A stretch of DNA of 10,838 nt from an uncultured Oceanospirillaceae bacterium (lineage in GTDB: Bacteria > Pseudomonadota > Gammaproteobacteria > Pseudomonadales > Balneatricaceae), in contig CAMIIY010000036.1 in the NCBI GenBank assembly GCA_946221045.1, forward strand, positions 1 to 10,838. The letters are read 5' to 3'. Below the pieces are notes generated by a model. It had not been told where the DNA came from, did not search any database, and saw only the letters and a list, made by a program, of their open reading frames with translations. The position numbers were made by a program, and so were the translations under genes. Positions 1-6,665 of the stretch are shown in pieces; positions within the stretch are counted from its first letter, which is position 1; every line of letters starts with the position of its first letter.

Positions 1-193
1 GAATGAGCTTGAGCTGAATAATGCACTGCTGATTACTGAAGACGTAGAGCAGAACCTGTACCTGGCTTCCCGTAACGTGCCGCATGTGGACGTACGTGAT
101 GCTGCCGGCCTTGACCCTGTGTCTCTGGTGGGCTTTGAAAAAGTACTGGTTACCGTACCTGCGCTGAAGAAAATCGAGGAGGCGCTGGCATGA
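1..193 (+). CDS. rplD: 50S ribosomal protein L4, C-terminal part (5' end outside window)
   Basis: Partial gene. Reading from base 2 gives 63 codons ending in TGA at 191–193. The fragment closely follows the last third of E. coli L4 (201 aa); the segments VDVRDA, DPVSLV and the ending EEALA are recognisable. L4 binds 23S rRNA domain I and lines the peptide exit tunnel. In E. coli it also represses its own S10 operon through the leader mRNA, but that leader and the N-terminal extended loop lie upstream of this window. The stop overlaps the rplW start in an ATGA arrangement, which suggests translational coupling. No frame disturbance is visible. Confidence 0.96.
   Translation, partial: NELELNNALLITEDVEQNLYLASRNVPHVDVRDAAGLDPVSLVGFEKVLVTVPALKKIEEALA
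176..182 (+). promoter_or_regulatory. Strong Shine-Dalgarno of rplW inside rplD
   Basis: GAGGAGG lies in the last codons of rplD, seven bases before the rplW ATG at 190. It supports that start despite the overlap with the rplD stop. Confidence 0.75.
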
Positions 194-486
194 ATCAGGA
201 ACGCATCTATAAAGTGCTGCTGGGTCCGCACATCTCCGAGAAAGCTACTATCGTAGCTGATGGTTCTCAGCAGGTTGTTTTCCGTGTGGCAAAAGACGCT
301 ACTAAACCAGAAATCAAAGAAGCTGTTGAGCAGCTGTTTAACGTCAAAGTAAAAGGCGTAAACGTGCTGAACGCTAAAGGCAAAACCAAACGCACTATGC
401 GTGGTCTGGGCAAGCGCAGTGATGTGCGTAAAGCCTATGTTTGCCTGGCTGATGGCTCCGAGATTGATTTCCTCGGTGGCGAGTAA
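190..486 (+). CDS. rplW: 50S ribosomal protein L23
   Basis: 98 residues (E. coli L23 has 100). L23 sits at the mouth of the peptide exit tunnel, binds 23S rRNA domain III, and is the docking site for trigger factor, SRP and the SecY translocon. The docking segment is visible as PHISEKA near residues 13–19. Glu17 aligns with the E. coli Glu18 known for trigger-factor contact. [18 protein letters not shown] (residues 33–50) and the C-terminal DFLGGE are family hallmarks. The start overlaps the rplD TGA by ATGA and has a seven-base GAGGAGG SD at ideal spacing. It is followed after 15 bases by rplB. Nothing is unusual in length or sequence. Confidence 0.98.
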   Translation: MNQERIYKVLLGPHISEKATIVADGSQQVVFRVAKDATKPEIKEAVEQLFNVKVKGVNVLNAKGKTKRTMRGLGKRSDVRKAYVCLADGSEIDFLGGE

Positions 487-501
487 TAGAGGGTTATTAA
501 A

Positions 502-1329
502 ATGGCAGTGACTAAAACTAAGCCGACCTCTGCTGGACGTCGTCATGTAGTAAAGGTATCCAATGCCGAGCTGCATAAAGGCAAGCCATATGCGCCACTC
601 GTTGAAAAGAAAAGCAAAAACGGTGGTCGTAACAATAATGGTCGCATTACCACTCGCCACGTTGGCGGTGGTCACAAACAGCAGTACCGTGTAATCGATT
701 TTCGTCGCAACAAGGACGGCATTCCAGCGACTGTTGAGCGTCTGGAATACGATCCTAACCGTTCTGCGCATATCGCACTGGTTGTATATGCCGACGGTGA
801 GCGTCGTTACATCATCGCACCTAAAGGCGTAACTGCAGGTGCAAAAGTTCAGTCCGGTGAATACGTAGATATCAAACCAGGTAACTGTATGCCTCTGCGC
901 AACGTGCCTGTAGGTTCTGTTGTTCACTGTATCGAACTGAAACCAGGTAAAGGTGCACAGGTTGCTCGTTCAGCGGGTACGTCTGCGCAGCTGGTCGCAC
1001 GTGATGGTGCCTATGCAACGCTGCGTCTGCGCTCCGGCGAGATGCGTAAAGTGCTGGCCGAATGTCGTGCAACTCTGGGTGAAGTGTGCAACAGCGAGCA
1101 CAGCCTGCGTCAGCTGGGTAAAGCCGGTGCAACGCGCTGGCGTGGTGTTCGTCCTACTGTACGTGGTGTTGCGATGAACCCGGTAGATCACCCGCATGGT
1201 GGTGGTGAAGGTCGTACATCTGGTGGTCGTCATCCGGTGACCCCATGGGGTGTTCCGACCAAGGGTTATAAAACTCGTAAGAACAAGCGTACCGATAAAC
1301 TGATCGTACGCCGTCGTAACGCTAAGTAA
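502..1329 (+). CDS. rplB: 50S ribosomal protein L2
   Basis: 275 residues (E. coli 273). L2 is a primary 23S rRNA binder needed for subunit association and close to the peptidyl transferase centre. The N-terminal half carries the OB-fold segment around [15 protein letters not shown] (about residues 55–69). The C-terminal half has the SH3-like domain and the invariant [11 protein letters not shown] motif. His230 (counting Met) corresponds to the functionally important E. coli His229. The basic tail ends [10 protein letters not shown]. An SD of the type GAGGG (489–493) is eight bases before the ATG. It is followed 12 bases later by rpsS. Short overlapping frames on both strands within this gene are shadows. 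Confidence 0.98.
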   Translation: MAVTKTKPTSAGRRHVVKVSNAELHKGKPYAPLVEKKSKNGGRNNNGRITTRHVGGGHKQQYRVIDFRRNKDGIPATVERLEYDPNRSAHIALVVYADGERRYIIAPKGVTAGAKVQSGEYVDIKPGNCMPLRNVPVGSVVHCIELKPGKGAQVARSAGTSAQLVARDGAYATLRLRSGEMRKVLAECRATLGEVCNSEHSLRQLGKAGATRWRGVRPTVRGVAMNPVDHPHGGGEGRTSGGRHPVTPWGVPTKGYKTRKNKRTDKLIVRRRNAK

Positions 1330-1341
1330 GAGGATACAGCT

Positions 1342-1617
1342 GTGCCACGTTCACTGAAGAAAGGTCCTTTTATCGACCTTCACTTGTTGAAAAAGGTAGA
1401 AGCTGCAGTTGAAGCTAACGACCGTCGTCCAATCAAAACCTGGTCACGTCGTTCTACAGTTTTTCCAAACTTTGTAGGTTTGACAATTGCAGTTCATAAC
1501 GGCCGTCAGCATGTTCCGGTATTTATTACCGAAGACATGGTTGGTCATAAACTGGGCGAGTTTGCTGTGACCCGTAATTACCGCGGTCACGCTGCAGACA
1601 AGAAAGCCAAGCGATAA
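1342..1617 (+). CDS. rpsS: 30S ribosomal protein S19 (GTG start)
   Basis: 91 residues (E. coli 92). S19 forms a complex with S13 in the 30S head and contacts the A-site tRNA region and the 50S through bridge B1a. The N-terminus [12 protein letters not shown], the central [13 protein letters not shown] and the segment [16 protein letters not shown] are diagnostic. The start is GTG at 1342. No in-frame ATG could replace it without losing the conserved N-terminus, and the SD GAGGA at 1330–1334 has seven-base spacing to it. The stop TAA overlaps the SD of rplV, so reinitiation or coupling is likely. Confidence 0.97.
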   Translation: MPRSLKKGPFIDLHLLKKVEAAVEANDRRPIKTWSRRSTVFPNFVGLTIAVHNGRQHVPVFITEDMVGHKLGEFAVTRNYRGHAADKKAKR

Positions 1618-1621
1618 GGAG
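1616..1621 (+). promoter_or_regulatory. Shine-Dalgarno deciding the rplV start
   Basis: AAGGAG overlaps the rpsS stop TAA (1615–1617). It is four bases from the ATG at 1626 and seven from the ATG at 1629. The second spacing is the normal one and favours the downstream start. Confidence 0.65.
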
Positions 1622-1628
1622 TTAGATG

Positions 1629-1958
1629 ATGGAAGTTGCCGCTAAACATACTGGCGCCCGCATCTCTGCACAGAAAGCCCGTCTGGTTGCTGACCAGATT
1701 CGTGGTAAATCTGTCGGCGAAGCTCTGAATATCCTGGCGTTTAGTCCTAAAAAAGGTGCGGCGCTTGTTAAGAAAGTACTGGAATCTGCGATTGCTAACG
1801 CAGAGCACAATGAAGGTGCTGATATTGACGAGCTGCGCGTTTCAACTGTCTTCGTTGACGAAGGCATGACAATGAAACGCATTAAGCCGCGTGCGAAGGG
1901 TCGCGCTGATCGTATCTTGAAGCGCTCCTGTCACATCACTGTTAAAGTGGCCGACTGA
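1629..1958 (+). CDS. rplV: 50S ribosomal protein L22
   Basis: 109 residues from the chosen ATG at 1629; the in-frame ATG at 1626 would add one Met (110 aa, equal to E. coli). I prefer 1629 because MEVAAKH aligns with the family N-terminus (METIAKH in E. coli) and the SD spacing is better. L22 binds all 23S domains and sends a long beta-hairpin into the exit tunnel near L4. That hairpin corresponds to the [17 protein letters not shown] region near residues 78–95. Mutations there in other bacteria give macrolide resistance; nothing abnormal is seen here. AHI-type core residues such as [14 protein letters not shown] are present. It is followed by rpsC after 23 bases. Confidence 0.97.
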   Translation: MEVAAKHTGARISAQKARLVADQIRGKSVGEALNILAFSPKKGAALVKKVLESAIANAEHNEGADIDELRVSTVFVDEGMTMKRIKPRAKGRADRILKRSCHITVKVAD

Positions 1959-1981
1959 GCTGACTGCTAGGAGAGTTCATT

Positions 1982-2662
1982 ATGGGTCAGAAAGTACATC
2001 CGACCGGTATTCGTCTTGGCGTTGTTAAAGACCATACTTCTGTGTGGTATGCCGACAAGAATGAATACGCAAGCAAGCTGCTGAATGATCTTCAGGTACG
2101 TGAGTATCTGGATGAGCAGTTGAAGAACGCATCTGTCAGCCGCATCGAAATCGAGCGCCCTGCACAGAATGCAAAAATCACCATTCACACCGCCCGTCCA
2201 GGCATCGTGATTGGTAAAAAAGGTGAAGATGTTGAAAAACTGCGTAACACCGTATCAGACATGATGGGTGTTCCTGTTCATATCAATATTGAAGAGATTC
2301 GCAAGCCTGAACTGGACGGTCGTCTGGTTGCGCAGAGCGTTGCGAGTCAGCTGGAGCGTCGTGTGATGTTCCGTCGCGCTATGAAGCGTGCGGTGCAGAA
2401 CGCAATGCGTCTGGGTGCCAAGGGCATCAAAATTCAGCTTAGTGGCCGTCTGGGTGGTGCCGAAATCGCGCGTACCGAATGGTACCGTGAAGGTCGTGTG
2501 CCTCTGCACACCCTGCGTGCTGATATCGATTACGCCACTTATGAAGCTCACACTACTTATGGTGTGATCGGCGTAAAAGTATGGATCTTCAAAGGTGAGA
2601 TTCTTGGCGGCCTGGATCAGGTTCGCGCGGAAAAGAATGCGCCTAAGAAGAAAGCTAAGTGA
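1982..2662 (+). CDS. rpsC: 30S ribosomal protein S3
   Basis: 226 residues (E. coli 233; the shortfall is in the variable basic tail). S3 lies at the mRNA entry channel with S4 and S5 and contributes to mRNA unwinding. A type II KH domain occupies roughly residues 39–107, with its GKKG loop at 78–81. Arg131, Arg132 and Lys135 sit in the segment [13 protein letters not shown] at the same numbers as the E. coli helicase residues. The C-terminal domain is recognised by [14 protein letters not shown] and [17 protein letters not shown]. The tail ends in a lysine cluster. The SD AGGAG (1969–1973) is eight bases before the ATG. It lies between rplV and rplP, the usual order. Confidence 0.98.
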   Translation: MGQKVHPTGIRLGVVKDHTSVWYADKNEYASKLLNDLQVREYLDEQLKNASVSRIEIERPAQNAKITIHTARPGIVIGKKGEDVEKLRNTVSDMMGVPVHINIEEIRKPELDGRLVAQSVASQLERRVMFRRAMKRAVQNAMRLGAKGIKIQLSGRLGGAEIARTEWYREGRVPLHTLRADIDYATYEAHTTYGVIGVKVWIFKGEILGGLDQVRAEKNAPKKKAK

Positions 2663-2673
2663 GGTAGACGTCG

Positions 2674-3087
2674 ATGCTTCAACCAAAACGACTTAAGTTC
2701 CGCAAAATGATGAAAGGTCGCAACCGCGGCCTGGCACAGCGCGGTAGCACTGTAAGCTTTGGTGAGTTCGCGCTGAAATCCACCGGTCGTGGCCGCATCA
2801 CTGCGCGTCAGATCGAGGCAGCGCGTCGTACCATGACACGTCACGTAAAGCGTGGCGGCAAAATCTGGATTCGCGTGTTCCCGGACAAGCCGATCTCCAA
2901 AAAGCCGCTCGAAGTACGTATGGGTAAAGGTAAAGGTGCTGTTGAGTATTGGGTTGCTCAGATCAAGCCTGGCAAAATTCTGTTCGAAATGAGCGGTGTG
3001 CCAGAAGAGCTTGCGTCTGAAGCGTTTAACCTGGCTGCGGCAAAACTGCCAGTAGCTACCACCATTGTTAAACGGACGGTGATGTAA
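2674..3087 (+). CDS. rplP: 50S ribosomal protein L16
   Basis: 137 residues (E. coli 136). L16 binds near 23S helices 38 and 89, is needed late in 50S assembly, and helps position A-site tRNA. The N-terminus [11 protein letters not shown], the central [15 protein letters not shown] and the loop [15 protein letters not shown] are all family-typical. Arg82 in that loop corresponds to E. coli Arg81, the residue hydroxylated by YcfD/RoxA; the one-residue shift comes from an insertion near residue 24. The SD GAGGT overlaps the rpsC stop region, eight bases before the ATG. The TAA stop shares one base with the ATG of rpmC (TAATG), implying coupled translation. Confidence 0.98.
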   Translation: MLQPKRLKFRKMMKGRNRGLAQRGSTVSFGEFALKSTGRGRITARQIEAARRTMTRHVKRGGKIWIRVFPDKPISKKPLEVRMGKGKGAVEYWVAQIKPGKILFEMSGVPEELASEAFNLAAAKLPVATTIVKRTVM

Positions 3088-3278
3088 TGAAAGCAATTGA
3101 ACTACGTGATAAGTCCGTTGACGAGCTTCAGCAGGAACTGCTGGGTCTTCTGAAAGAGCAGTTTAACCTGCGCATGCAGAAGGCAACTGGCCAGCTGGCG
3201 CAGACTCACCTGATCGGTCAGGTACGTCGCGATATCGCCCGCGTGAAGACAGTACTCAACGAAAAGGCAGGTAACTAA
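3087..3278 (+). CDS. rpmC: 50S ribosomal protein L29
   Basis: 63 residues, the same as E. coli. L29 is a two-helix antiparallel protein on the exit-tunnel rim next to L23, contributing to the chaperone and SRP platform. The N-terminal [14 protein letters not shown], the central [17 protein letters not shown] and the [15 protein letters not shown] helix match the family throughout. The start ATG overlaps the last base of the rplP stop, and there is only one base between its own stop and the rpsQ start. It is therefore most likely translated by coupling within the S10 operon. Confidence 0.97.
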   Translation: MKAIELRDKSVDELQQELLGLLKEQFNLRMQKATGQLAQTHLIGQVRRDIARVKTVLNEKAGN

Positions 3279-3279
3279 T

Positions 3280-3543
3280 ATGAGCGCCGAAAAACGTACC
3301 CGGACTGTGACCGGTCGTGTGGTCAGCGACAAGATGGATAAAACCATCACCGTGCTGATTGAGCGTCGTGAAAAACACCCGATTTACGGGAAGTTCATGA
3401 AGCGCTCATCAAAACTGCATGCTCATGATGAAAAGAATGAGTGTCAGCAGGGTGATCTGGTGACCATCGCTGAAAGCCGTCCTCTGTCCAAGAACAAGAC
3501 CTGGACTCTTGTTCGTATTGAAGAGCGTGCAGCAAAGGTGTAA
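3280..3543 (+). CDS. rpsQ: 30S ribosomal protein S17
   Basis: 87 residues (E. coli 84). S17 is an OB-fold primary binder of the 5' domain of 16S rRNA (helices 7 and 11). The core [18 protein letters not shown] (residues 8–25), the loop [19 protein letters not shown] and the terminal strand [13 protein letters not shown] are characteristic. It is the last gene of the S10 operon in E. coli, and the 73-base gap that follows here fits the same boundary. The SD is weaker than its neighbours' (AAGGCAGG region, about 3264–3271), consistent with coupling to rpmC, which ends one base before. The final codons form one arm of a hairpin with the 3' flank. Confidence 0.97.
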   Translation: MSAEKRTRTVTGRVVSDKMDKTITVLIERREKHPIYGKFMKRSSKLHAHDEKNECQQGDLVTIAESRPLSKNKTWTLVRIEERAAKV

Positions 3544-3560
3544 ACTTACGCGCCTTTGCT
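3531..3560 (+). promoter_or_regulatory. Hairpin spanning the rpsQ stop
   Basis: Arms AGCAAAGGTG (3531–3540) and CGCCTTTGCT (3551–3560) can form a 10-bp stem with one T·G wobble and a 10-base loop that contains the TAA stop. No T-run follows, so it is not a standard intrinsic terminator. A 3'-end stabiliser or transcript-boundary structure is possible but unproven. Confidence 0.5.
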
Positions 3561-3569
3561 CCATTAGCC

Positions 3570-3594
3570 GGTCCGTTTGCTAGGCAAGCGGACC
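3570..3594 (+). promoter_or_regulatory. Hairpin in the S10/spc operon gap
   Basis: GGTCCGTTTGC (3570–3580) and GCAAGCGGACC (3584–3594) form an 11-bp stem with one G·T wobble and a three-base TAG loop. It is followed by CTAAAAG, not a T-tract, so termination would need Rho or another factor. It sits about 10 bases before the rplN SD (TCTGGAG, 3604–3610). A role at the boundary of the S10 and spc operons is an inference. I could not identify a convincing spc promoter in this 73-base gap. Confidence 0.55.
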
Positions 3595-3616
3595 CTAAAA
3601 GTTTCTGGAGTAGACC

Positions 3617-3985
3617 ATGATTCAGACTGAATCGATGCTTGATGTTGCTGATAACAGCGGTGCCAAGCGTGTGCAGTGTATTAAGGTCCTGGGCGGCTCT
3701 CACCGTCGCTACGCCCGTGTGGGTGACATCATTAAGGTGTCAGTGAAGGAAGCAATTCCTCGTGGCAAGGTGAAAAAAGGTCAGGTTCTTAAAGCTGTCG
3801 TAGTGCGTACCCGTAAAGGTGTTCGTCGTCCTGATGGTTCCCTCATCCGCTTTGATACTAACTCTGCGGTGTTGCTGAACAACAACGATGCGCCTATCGG
3901 AACTCGTATCTTCGGCCCAGTAACGCGTGAGCTTCGTACTGAGAAGTTCATGAAAATCATTTCCCTGGCGCCTGAAGTGCTGTAA
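3617..3985 (+). CDS. rplN: 50S ribosomal protein L14
   Basis: 122 residues (E. coli 123). L14 is a beta-barrel protein at the subunit interface, contacting 16S helix 14 and L19; it is also the docking site of the silencing factor RsfS. The N-terminus [17 protein letters not shown], the [21 protein letters not shown] segment and the C-terminal [13 protein letters not shown] signature are typical. It is the first gene of the spc operon in E. coli. Here it is flanked on both sides by longer-than-usual gaps that contain hairpins, so it could form a separately tuned unit. The SD CTGGAG lies about seven bases upstream of the ATG. Confidence 0.98.
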   Translation: MIQTESMLDVADNSGAKRVQCIKVLGGSHRRYARVGDIIKVSVKEAIPRGKVKKGQVLKAVVVRTRKGVRRPDGSLIRFDTNSAVLLNNNDAPIGTRIFGPVTRELRTEKFMKIISLAPEVL

Positions 3986-3987
3986 AG

Positions 3988-4009
3988 ACCAGACAATCAA
4001 CAGTCTGGT
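3988..4009 (+). promoter_or_regulatory. Hairpin just after rplN
   Basis: ACCAGAC (3988–3994) and GTCTGGT (4003–4009) form a perfect 7-bp stem with an eight-base loop, extendable by one wobble and one A-T pair at the base. It begins three bases after the rplN stop and precedes the stronger hairpin at 4017. No T-tract follows. Confidence 0.5.
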
Positions 4010-4016
4010 TTATGTG

Positions 4017-4049
4017 AAAACGCTAACTCCGAAAGGGGTTGGCGTTTTT
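4017..4049 (+). terminator. Intrinsic-terminator-like hairpin between rplN and rplX
   Basis: Left arm AAAACGCTAACTCC (4017–4030), loop GAAA, right arm GGGGTTGGCGTTTT (4035–4048). All 14 positions pair, two of them as T·G wobbles. The GAAA (GNRA) loop is closed by C-G, and five Ts (4045–4049) end the structure. This is the shape of a Rho-independent terminator, and the A-run on the left arm gives it partial bidirectionality. It lies inside the spc operon, where rplX and all later genes normally depend on read-through, so it may be an attenuator or partial terminator. The T-run is short and partly in the stem, so efficiency may be moderate. Confidence 0.7.
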
Positions 4050-4087
4050 GAGCATGAGAGGGTAGCAGGAAGCGATATAGGTAAATT

Positions 4088-4402
4088 ATGCGCAAAATTA
4101 AACGTGACGATGAAGTGATTGTCATCGCAGGTAAAGACAAGGGCAAGCGTGGCAAAGTCATGCGTGTTCTGGACGACCGTCTGGTTGTTTCTGGTATCAA
4201 CATGGTGAAGAAACACACCAAGCCTAACCCTATGTTGGGTAAGCCTGGTGGCATCGTTGAGAAGGAAGCGGCGATTGCTGTTTCTAACGTTGCAATCTTC
4301 AACCCGCAGACTGGCAAGGGCGACCGTGTCGGCTTCAAGACACTTGAAGACGGTACTAAGGTGCGTTTCTTCAAGTCTACCGGCGAAGTCATTGGCGGAT
4401 AA
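4088..4402 (+). CDS. rplX: 50S ribosomal protein L24
   Basis: 104 residues, equal to E. coli. L24 is one of the two assembly-initiator proteins of the 50S subunit and binds 23S domain I near the exit tunnel. The N-terminal KOW motif is clear at about residues 7–27 ([18 protein letters not shown]). KHTKPNP and [20 protein letters not shown] follow in the usual order. The SD is weak: only ATAGGT at about 4077–4082, roughly five bases from the ATG. The gene is separated from rplN by 102 bases with two hairpins, so its transcription may be controlled at that point. No good promoter was seen immediately upstream. Confidence 0.97.
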   Translation: MRKIKRDDEVIVIAGKDKGKRGKVMRVLDDRLVVSGINMVKKHTKPNPMLGKPGGIVEKEAAIAVSNVAIFNPQTGKGDRVGFKTLEDGTKVRFFKSTGEVIGG

Positions 4403-4416
4403 GGGGAGCTGATATC

Positions 4417-4956
4417 ATGTCTAGACTGAAAGCGCTTTATAACGATTCTGTTAAGCAGCAGCTGAAAGATGAGCTGAACTGCCCTAACGTTATGGCTGTT
4501 CCACGTGTCACCAAAATCACTCTGAACATGGGTGTTGGTGAAGCGCTGGGCGATAAAAAAGAACTGGAAAATGCTGTTGCGGATATGACTGCAATCGCAG
4601 GTCAGAAGCCGGTAGTAACTCTGGCACGTAAATCCATCGCGGGCTTTAAAGTGCGTGAAGGTTGGCCAATCGGCTGTAAAGTGACACTGCGTGGCGAACG
4701 GATGTGGGAGTTCCTGGACCGTCTGGTGGACATCTCTATCCCGCGTATTCGTGACTTCCGTGGCCTGAACCCGAAATCATTTGACGGTCGTGGCAACTAC
4801 AGCATGGGTGTTAAAGAGCAGATCATCTTCCCTGAGCGTGAATACGACAAGGTAGATAAGCTGCGTGGTATGGATATCACCATTACCACCACTGCTCAGA
4901 CTAACGATGAGGGTCGTGCCCTGCTGGCTGCCCTGAACTTCCCATTCCGCAAGTGA
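4417..4956 (+). CDS. rplE: 50S ribosomal protein L5
   Basis: 179 residues, equal to E. coli. L5 binds 5S rRNA together with L18 in the central protuberance and forms bridge B1b with S13. [12 protein letters not shown] (about residues 33–44), the [23 protein letters not shown] segment and the C-terminal [20 protein letters not shown] are characteristic. The SD AAGGGGAG at 4401–4408 overlaps the rplX stop; the ATG is 14 bases after that stop. In E. coli the mRNA around the start of this gene is the target for translational repression by S8. A short hairpin is present near codons 13–22 here (see findings), but I could not confirm an S8 site. Confidence 0.98.
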   Translation: MSRLKALYNDSVKQQLKDELNCPNVMAVPRVTKITLNMGVGEALGDKKELENAVADMTAIAGQKPVVTLARKSIAGFKVREGWPIGCKVTLRGERMWEFLDRLVDISIPRIRDFRGLNPKSFDGRGNYSMGVKEQIIFPEREYDKVDKLRGMDITITTTAQTNDEGRALLAALNFPFRK

Positions 4957-4968
4957 TAGGGGTATATC

Positions 4969-5274
4969 ATGGCTAAGGAATCAATGAAGGCACGTGAAGC
5001 AAAACGTGCAAAGCTGGTTGCAAAATTCGCTGAGAAACGTGCTCAGCTGAAAGCAATCATCTCTAACCCAAGTTCATCTGAAGACGAAATCTGGGATGCG
5101 ACTATCGCATTGCAGAAACTGCCGCGTGACTCTAGTGCTTCACGTCAGCAGCGTCGTTGTCAGTTGACCGGTCGTCCACACGCGGTATATCGCAAGTTCG
5201 GCATCTGCCGTAACAAACTGCGTGAAGCTGCAATGCGTGGTGATGTTCCGGGTCTGAAGAAAGCCAGCTGGTAA
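4969..5274 (+). CDS. rpsN: 30S ribosomal protein S14, long zinc-free form
   Basis: 101 residues, equal to E. coli. S14 packs in the 30S head with S3 and S10 and is needed late in assembly. [13 protein letters not shown] at the N-terminus and the C-terminal block from [13 protein letters not shown] to PGLKKASW identify it. The protein lacks the CXXC…CXXC ribbon of the short zinc-binding form, so this is the C-minus type. Isolated cysteines near residues 62 and 82 do not form paired motifs. The SD AGGGGT (4958–4963) is in place 12 bases after the rplE stop. A 78-base gap containing a hairpin separates it from rpsH. Confidence 0.97.
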   Translation: MAKESMKAREAKRAKLVAKFAEKRAQLKAIISNPSSSEDEIWDATIALQKLPRDSSASRQQRRCQLTGRPHAVYRKFGICRNKLREAAMRGDVPGLKKASW

Positions 5275-5291
5275 CAGCGGGTTCAACGGTA

Positions 5292-5332
5292 AGCACGGTG
5301 GACTGGGCCAGAAACGGCTACCGCACCGTGCT
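5292..5332 (+). promoter_or_regulatory. Hairpin in the rpsN–rpsH gap
   Basis: AGCACGGTG (5292–5300) and CACCGTGCT (5324–5332) are perfect complements, giving a 9-bp stem that encloses 23 bases. Within the loop GGCC and GGCT can pair (4 bp, one wobble) around AGAAAC, so an extended stem with an internal loop is possible. No T-tract follows. It lies about 20 bases upstream of the ATG of rpsH, which encodes S8, the known autogenous regulator of the spc operon. A control role is an inference. Confidence 0.55.
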
Positions 5333-5352
5333 GCACAAGAGGAAGTAAATGC

Positions 5353-5745
5353 ATGAGCATGCAAGATACACTCGCGGATATGCTGACTCGCATCCGCAAC
5401 GGTCACATGGCTGAAAAGCAGGCCGTATCTATGCCGTCTTCCAAAGCCAAAGTAAATGTAGCGAAGGTGCTGAAAGAAGAAGGTTACATCACTGATTTTG
5501 CAGTAGAAGGTGGTGTTAAACCTGTTCTGAGTATCGAGCTGAAGTACTTTGAAGGTAAGCCGGTAATTGAAGAGATCAAACGCGTAAGTCGTCCAGGTCT
5601 GCGTATCTATAAGAACGCATCTGAACTGCCTAAAGTGGCAGGCGGTCTGGGCATCGCAATTATCTCTACCAGTAAAGGTGTCATGGCTGATCGCGCTGCA
5701 CGCGCTGCAGGCATCGGCGGTGAAGTAATCTGCACGGTATTCTAA
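5353..5745 (+). CDS. rpsH: 30S ribosomal protein S8
   Basis: 130 residues, equal to E. coli. S8 is a primary binder of 16S helices 21 and 25 in the central domain and is the translational repressor of the spc operon in E. coli. [17 protein letters not shown] opens the protein, and [10 protein letters not shown] and the RNA-contacting STSKGVM (residues 105–111) follow. The ATG at 5353 is chosen because MSMQD aligns with the family. The SD AGAGGA (about 5337–5342) lies upstream. An out-of-frame ATG at 5349 sits only four bases earlier and would open a short frame of about 21 codons. The internal Met3 (5359) is a less likely start. Confidence 0.97.
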   Translation: MSMQDTLADMLTRIRNGHMAEKQAVSMPSSKAKVNVAKVLKEEGYITDFAVEGGVKPVLSIELKYFEGKPVIEEIKRVSRPGLRIYKNASELPKVAGGLGIAIISTSKGVMADRAARAAGIGGEVICTVF

Positions 5746-5756
5746 GAGGTATTTCA

Positions 5757-6290
5757 ATGTCCCGTATTGCGAAAAGCCCCGTAGCTGTACCTGCAGGTGT
5801 AGAACTGAAGCTGAATGGCCAGTCTATCAGCGTTAAAGGCGCTAATGGTCAGTTGTCTCTGGATGTGCATCCTTCTGTAGAAGTGAAGCAGGAAGAAGGC
5901 AGCCTGACATTTGCGGCCCGTGATGGCTCCAAGCTGGCACGTTCCCTGTCCGGTACGACCCGTTCCCTGGTGAACAACATGGTGGTTGGTGTGACTCAAG
6001 GTTTCCAGAAAACTCTGCAGCTGCAGGGTGTTGGTTACCGTGCTGCTGCTAAAGGTAACACTCTGAATCTGGTGTTGGGTTTCTCTCACCCGATCGATTA
6101 TGAGTTGCCTGAAGGTATCAAGGCTGAAACACCTAACCAGACTACAGTGGTTGTCAGCGGTGCTGACAAGCAGACAGTAGGTCAGGTAGCCGCCGAAATT
6201 CGCGCGTTCCGTCCGCCAGAGCCTTACAAAGGTAAAGGTGTTCGTTACGAGAATGAATATGTTCGCCGTAAAGAAGCGAAGAAAAAGTAA
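5757..6290 (+). CDS. rplF: 50S ribosomal protein L6
   Basis: 177 residues, equal to E. coli. L6 has two tandem alpha-beta domains, lies near the factor-binding site and sarcin–ricin loop, and is needed for late 50S assembly. The N-terminal [17 protein letters not shown], the [25 protein letters not shown] segment in the middle and the C-terminal signature [14 protein letters not shown] (about residues 157–170) are all present, ending in a lysine tail. The SD AAGAGGT (5744–5750) overlaps the rpsH stop, 11 bases before the start. The gene is followed 13 bases later by rplR. Confidence 0.98.
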   Translation: MSRIAKSPVAVPAGVELKLNGQSISVKGANGQLSLDVHPSVEVKQEEGSLTFAARDGSKLARSLSGTTRSLVNNMVVGVTQGFQKTLQLQGVGYRAAAKGNTLNLVLGFSHPIDYELPEGIKAETPNQTTVVVSGADKQTVGQVAAEIRAFRPPEPYKGKGVRYENEYVRRKEAKKK

Positions 6291-6303
6291 GTAGGGCAGG
6301 GTT

Positions 6304-6654
6304 ATGAACACTAAGAAACAAGCTCGAATTCGTCGTGCTCGCCGCTCCCGCCTGAAAATGCGTGAGCTGGGTGCAACACGTCTGTGTGTGACTCGTACTC
6401 CGCGTCACATCTATGCTCAGGTTATTTCTGCTGATGGCAGCAAGGTTCTGGCCTCTGCTTCTACTGTAGAAAAAGATCTGCGTGCTGCTGGCACCGGTAA
6501 CGTTGCTGCAGCTGAAAAAGTGGGTCAGCTGATTGCTGCTCGCGCGCAGGAAGCCGGTGTAACTGAAGTGGCTTTTGATCGTTCTGGTTTCCAGTTCCAC
6601 GGTCGCGTAAAAGCCCTTGCTGATGCGGCCCGTGAAGGCGGCCTGAAATTCTAA
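6304..6654 (+). CDS. rplR: 50S ribosomal protein L18
   Basis: 116 residues (E. coli 117). L18 binds 5S rRNA and with L5 attaches it to the central protuberance. The arginine- and lysine-rich N-terminus ([20 protein letters not shown]) is the RNA-binding tail. The globular part shows [13 protein letters not shown] and the ending [21 protein letters not shown]. The alanine-rich central helices (roughly residues 58–85) are normal for the family. The SD is an AGGG within GTAGGGCAGGG just upstream. rpsE begins 11 bases after the stop. Confidence 0.97.
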   Translation: MNTKKQARIRRARRSRLKMRELGATRLCVTRTPRHIYAQVISADGSKVLASASTVEKDLRAAGTGNVAAAEKVGQLIAARAQEAGVTEVAFDRSGFQFHGRVKALADAAREGGLKF

Positions 6655-6665
6655 AGGGATCGAAT

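Noticed and set aside
953..1177. 74-codon + strand frame inside rplB
   Set aside because: Out of frame with L2, no SD, no family likeness; a by-product of rplB codon use.
3544..3616. spc promoter expected from E. coli
   Set aside because: No −35/−10 pair with acceptable spacing was found; the TTGCTC/TAGGCA pair has a 19-base spacer and poor matches.
4049..4087. Possible promoter directly upstream of rplX (TTGGCG 4039–4044 with TAGCAG 4063–4068, or GATATA 4074–4079)
   Set aside because: The first pair has only three of six matches at the −10 and uses the terminator stem as its −35; the second has no −35 at usable spacing.
5140..5757. Long open frame (205 codons) on the − strand across rpsN–rpsH
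   Set aside because: Antisense to two certain genes, no family resemblance and low-complexity cysteine/threonine/phenylalanine-rich composition typical of the complement of highly biased ribosomal-protein codons.
5754..6311. Open frame of 185 codons on the − strand over rplF
   Set aside because: Exactly mirrors rplF and has no independent start signal or known family.
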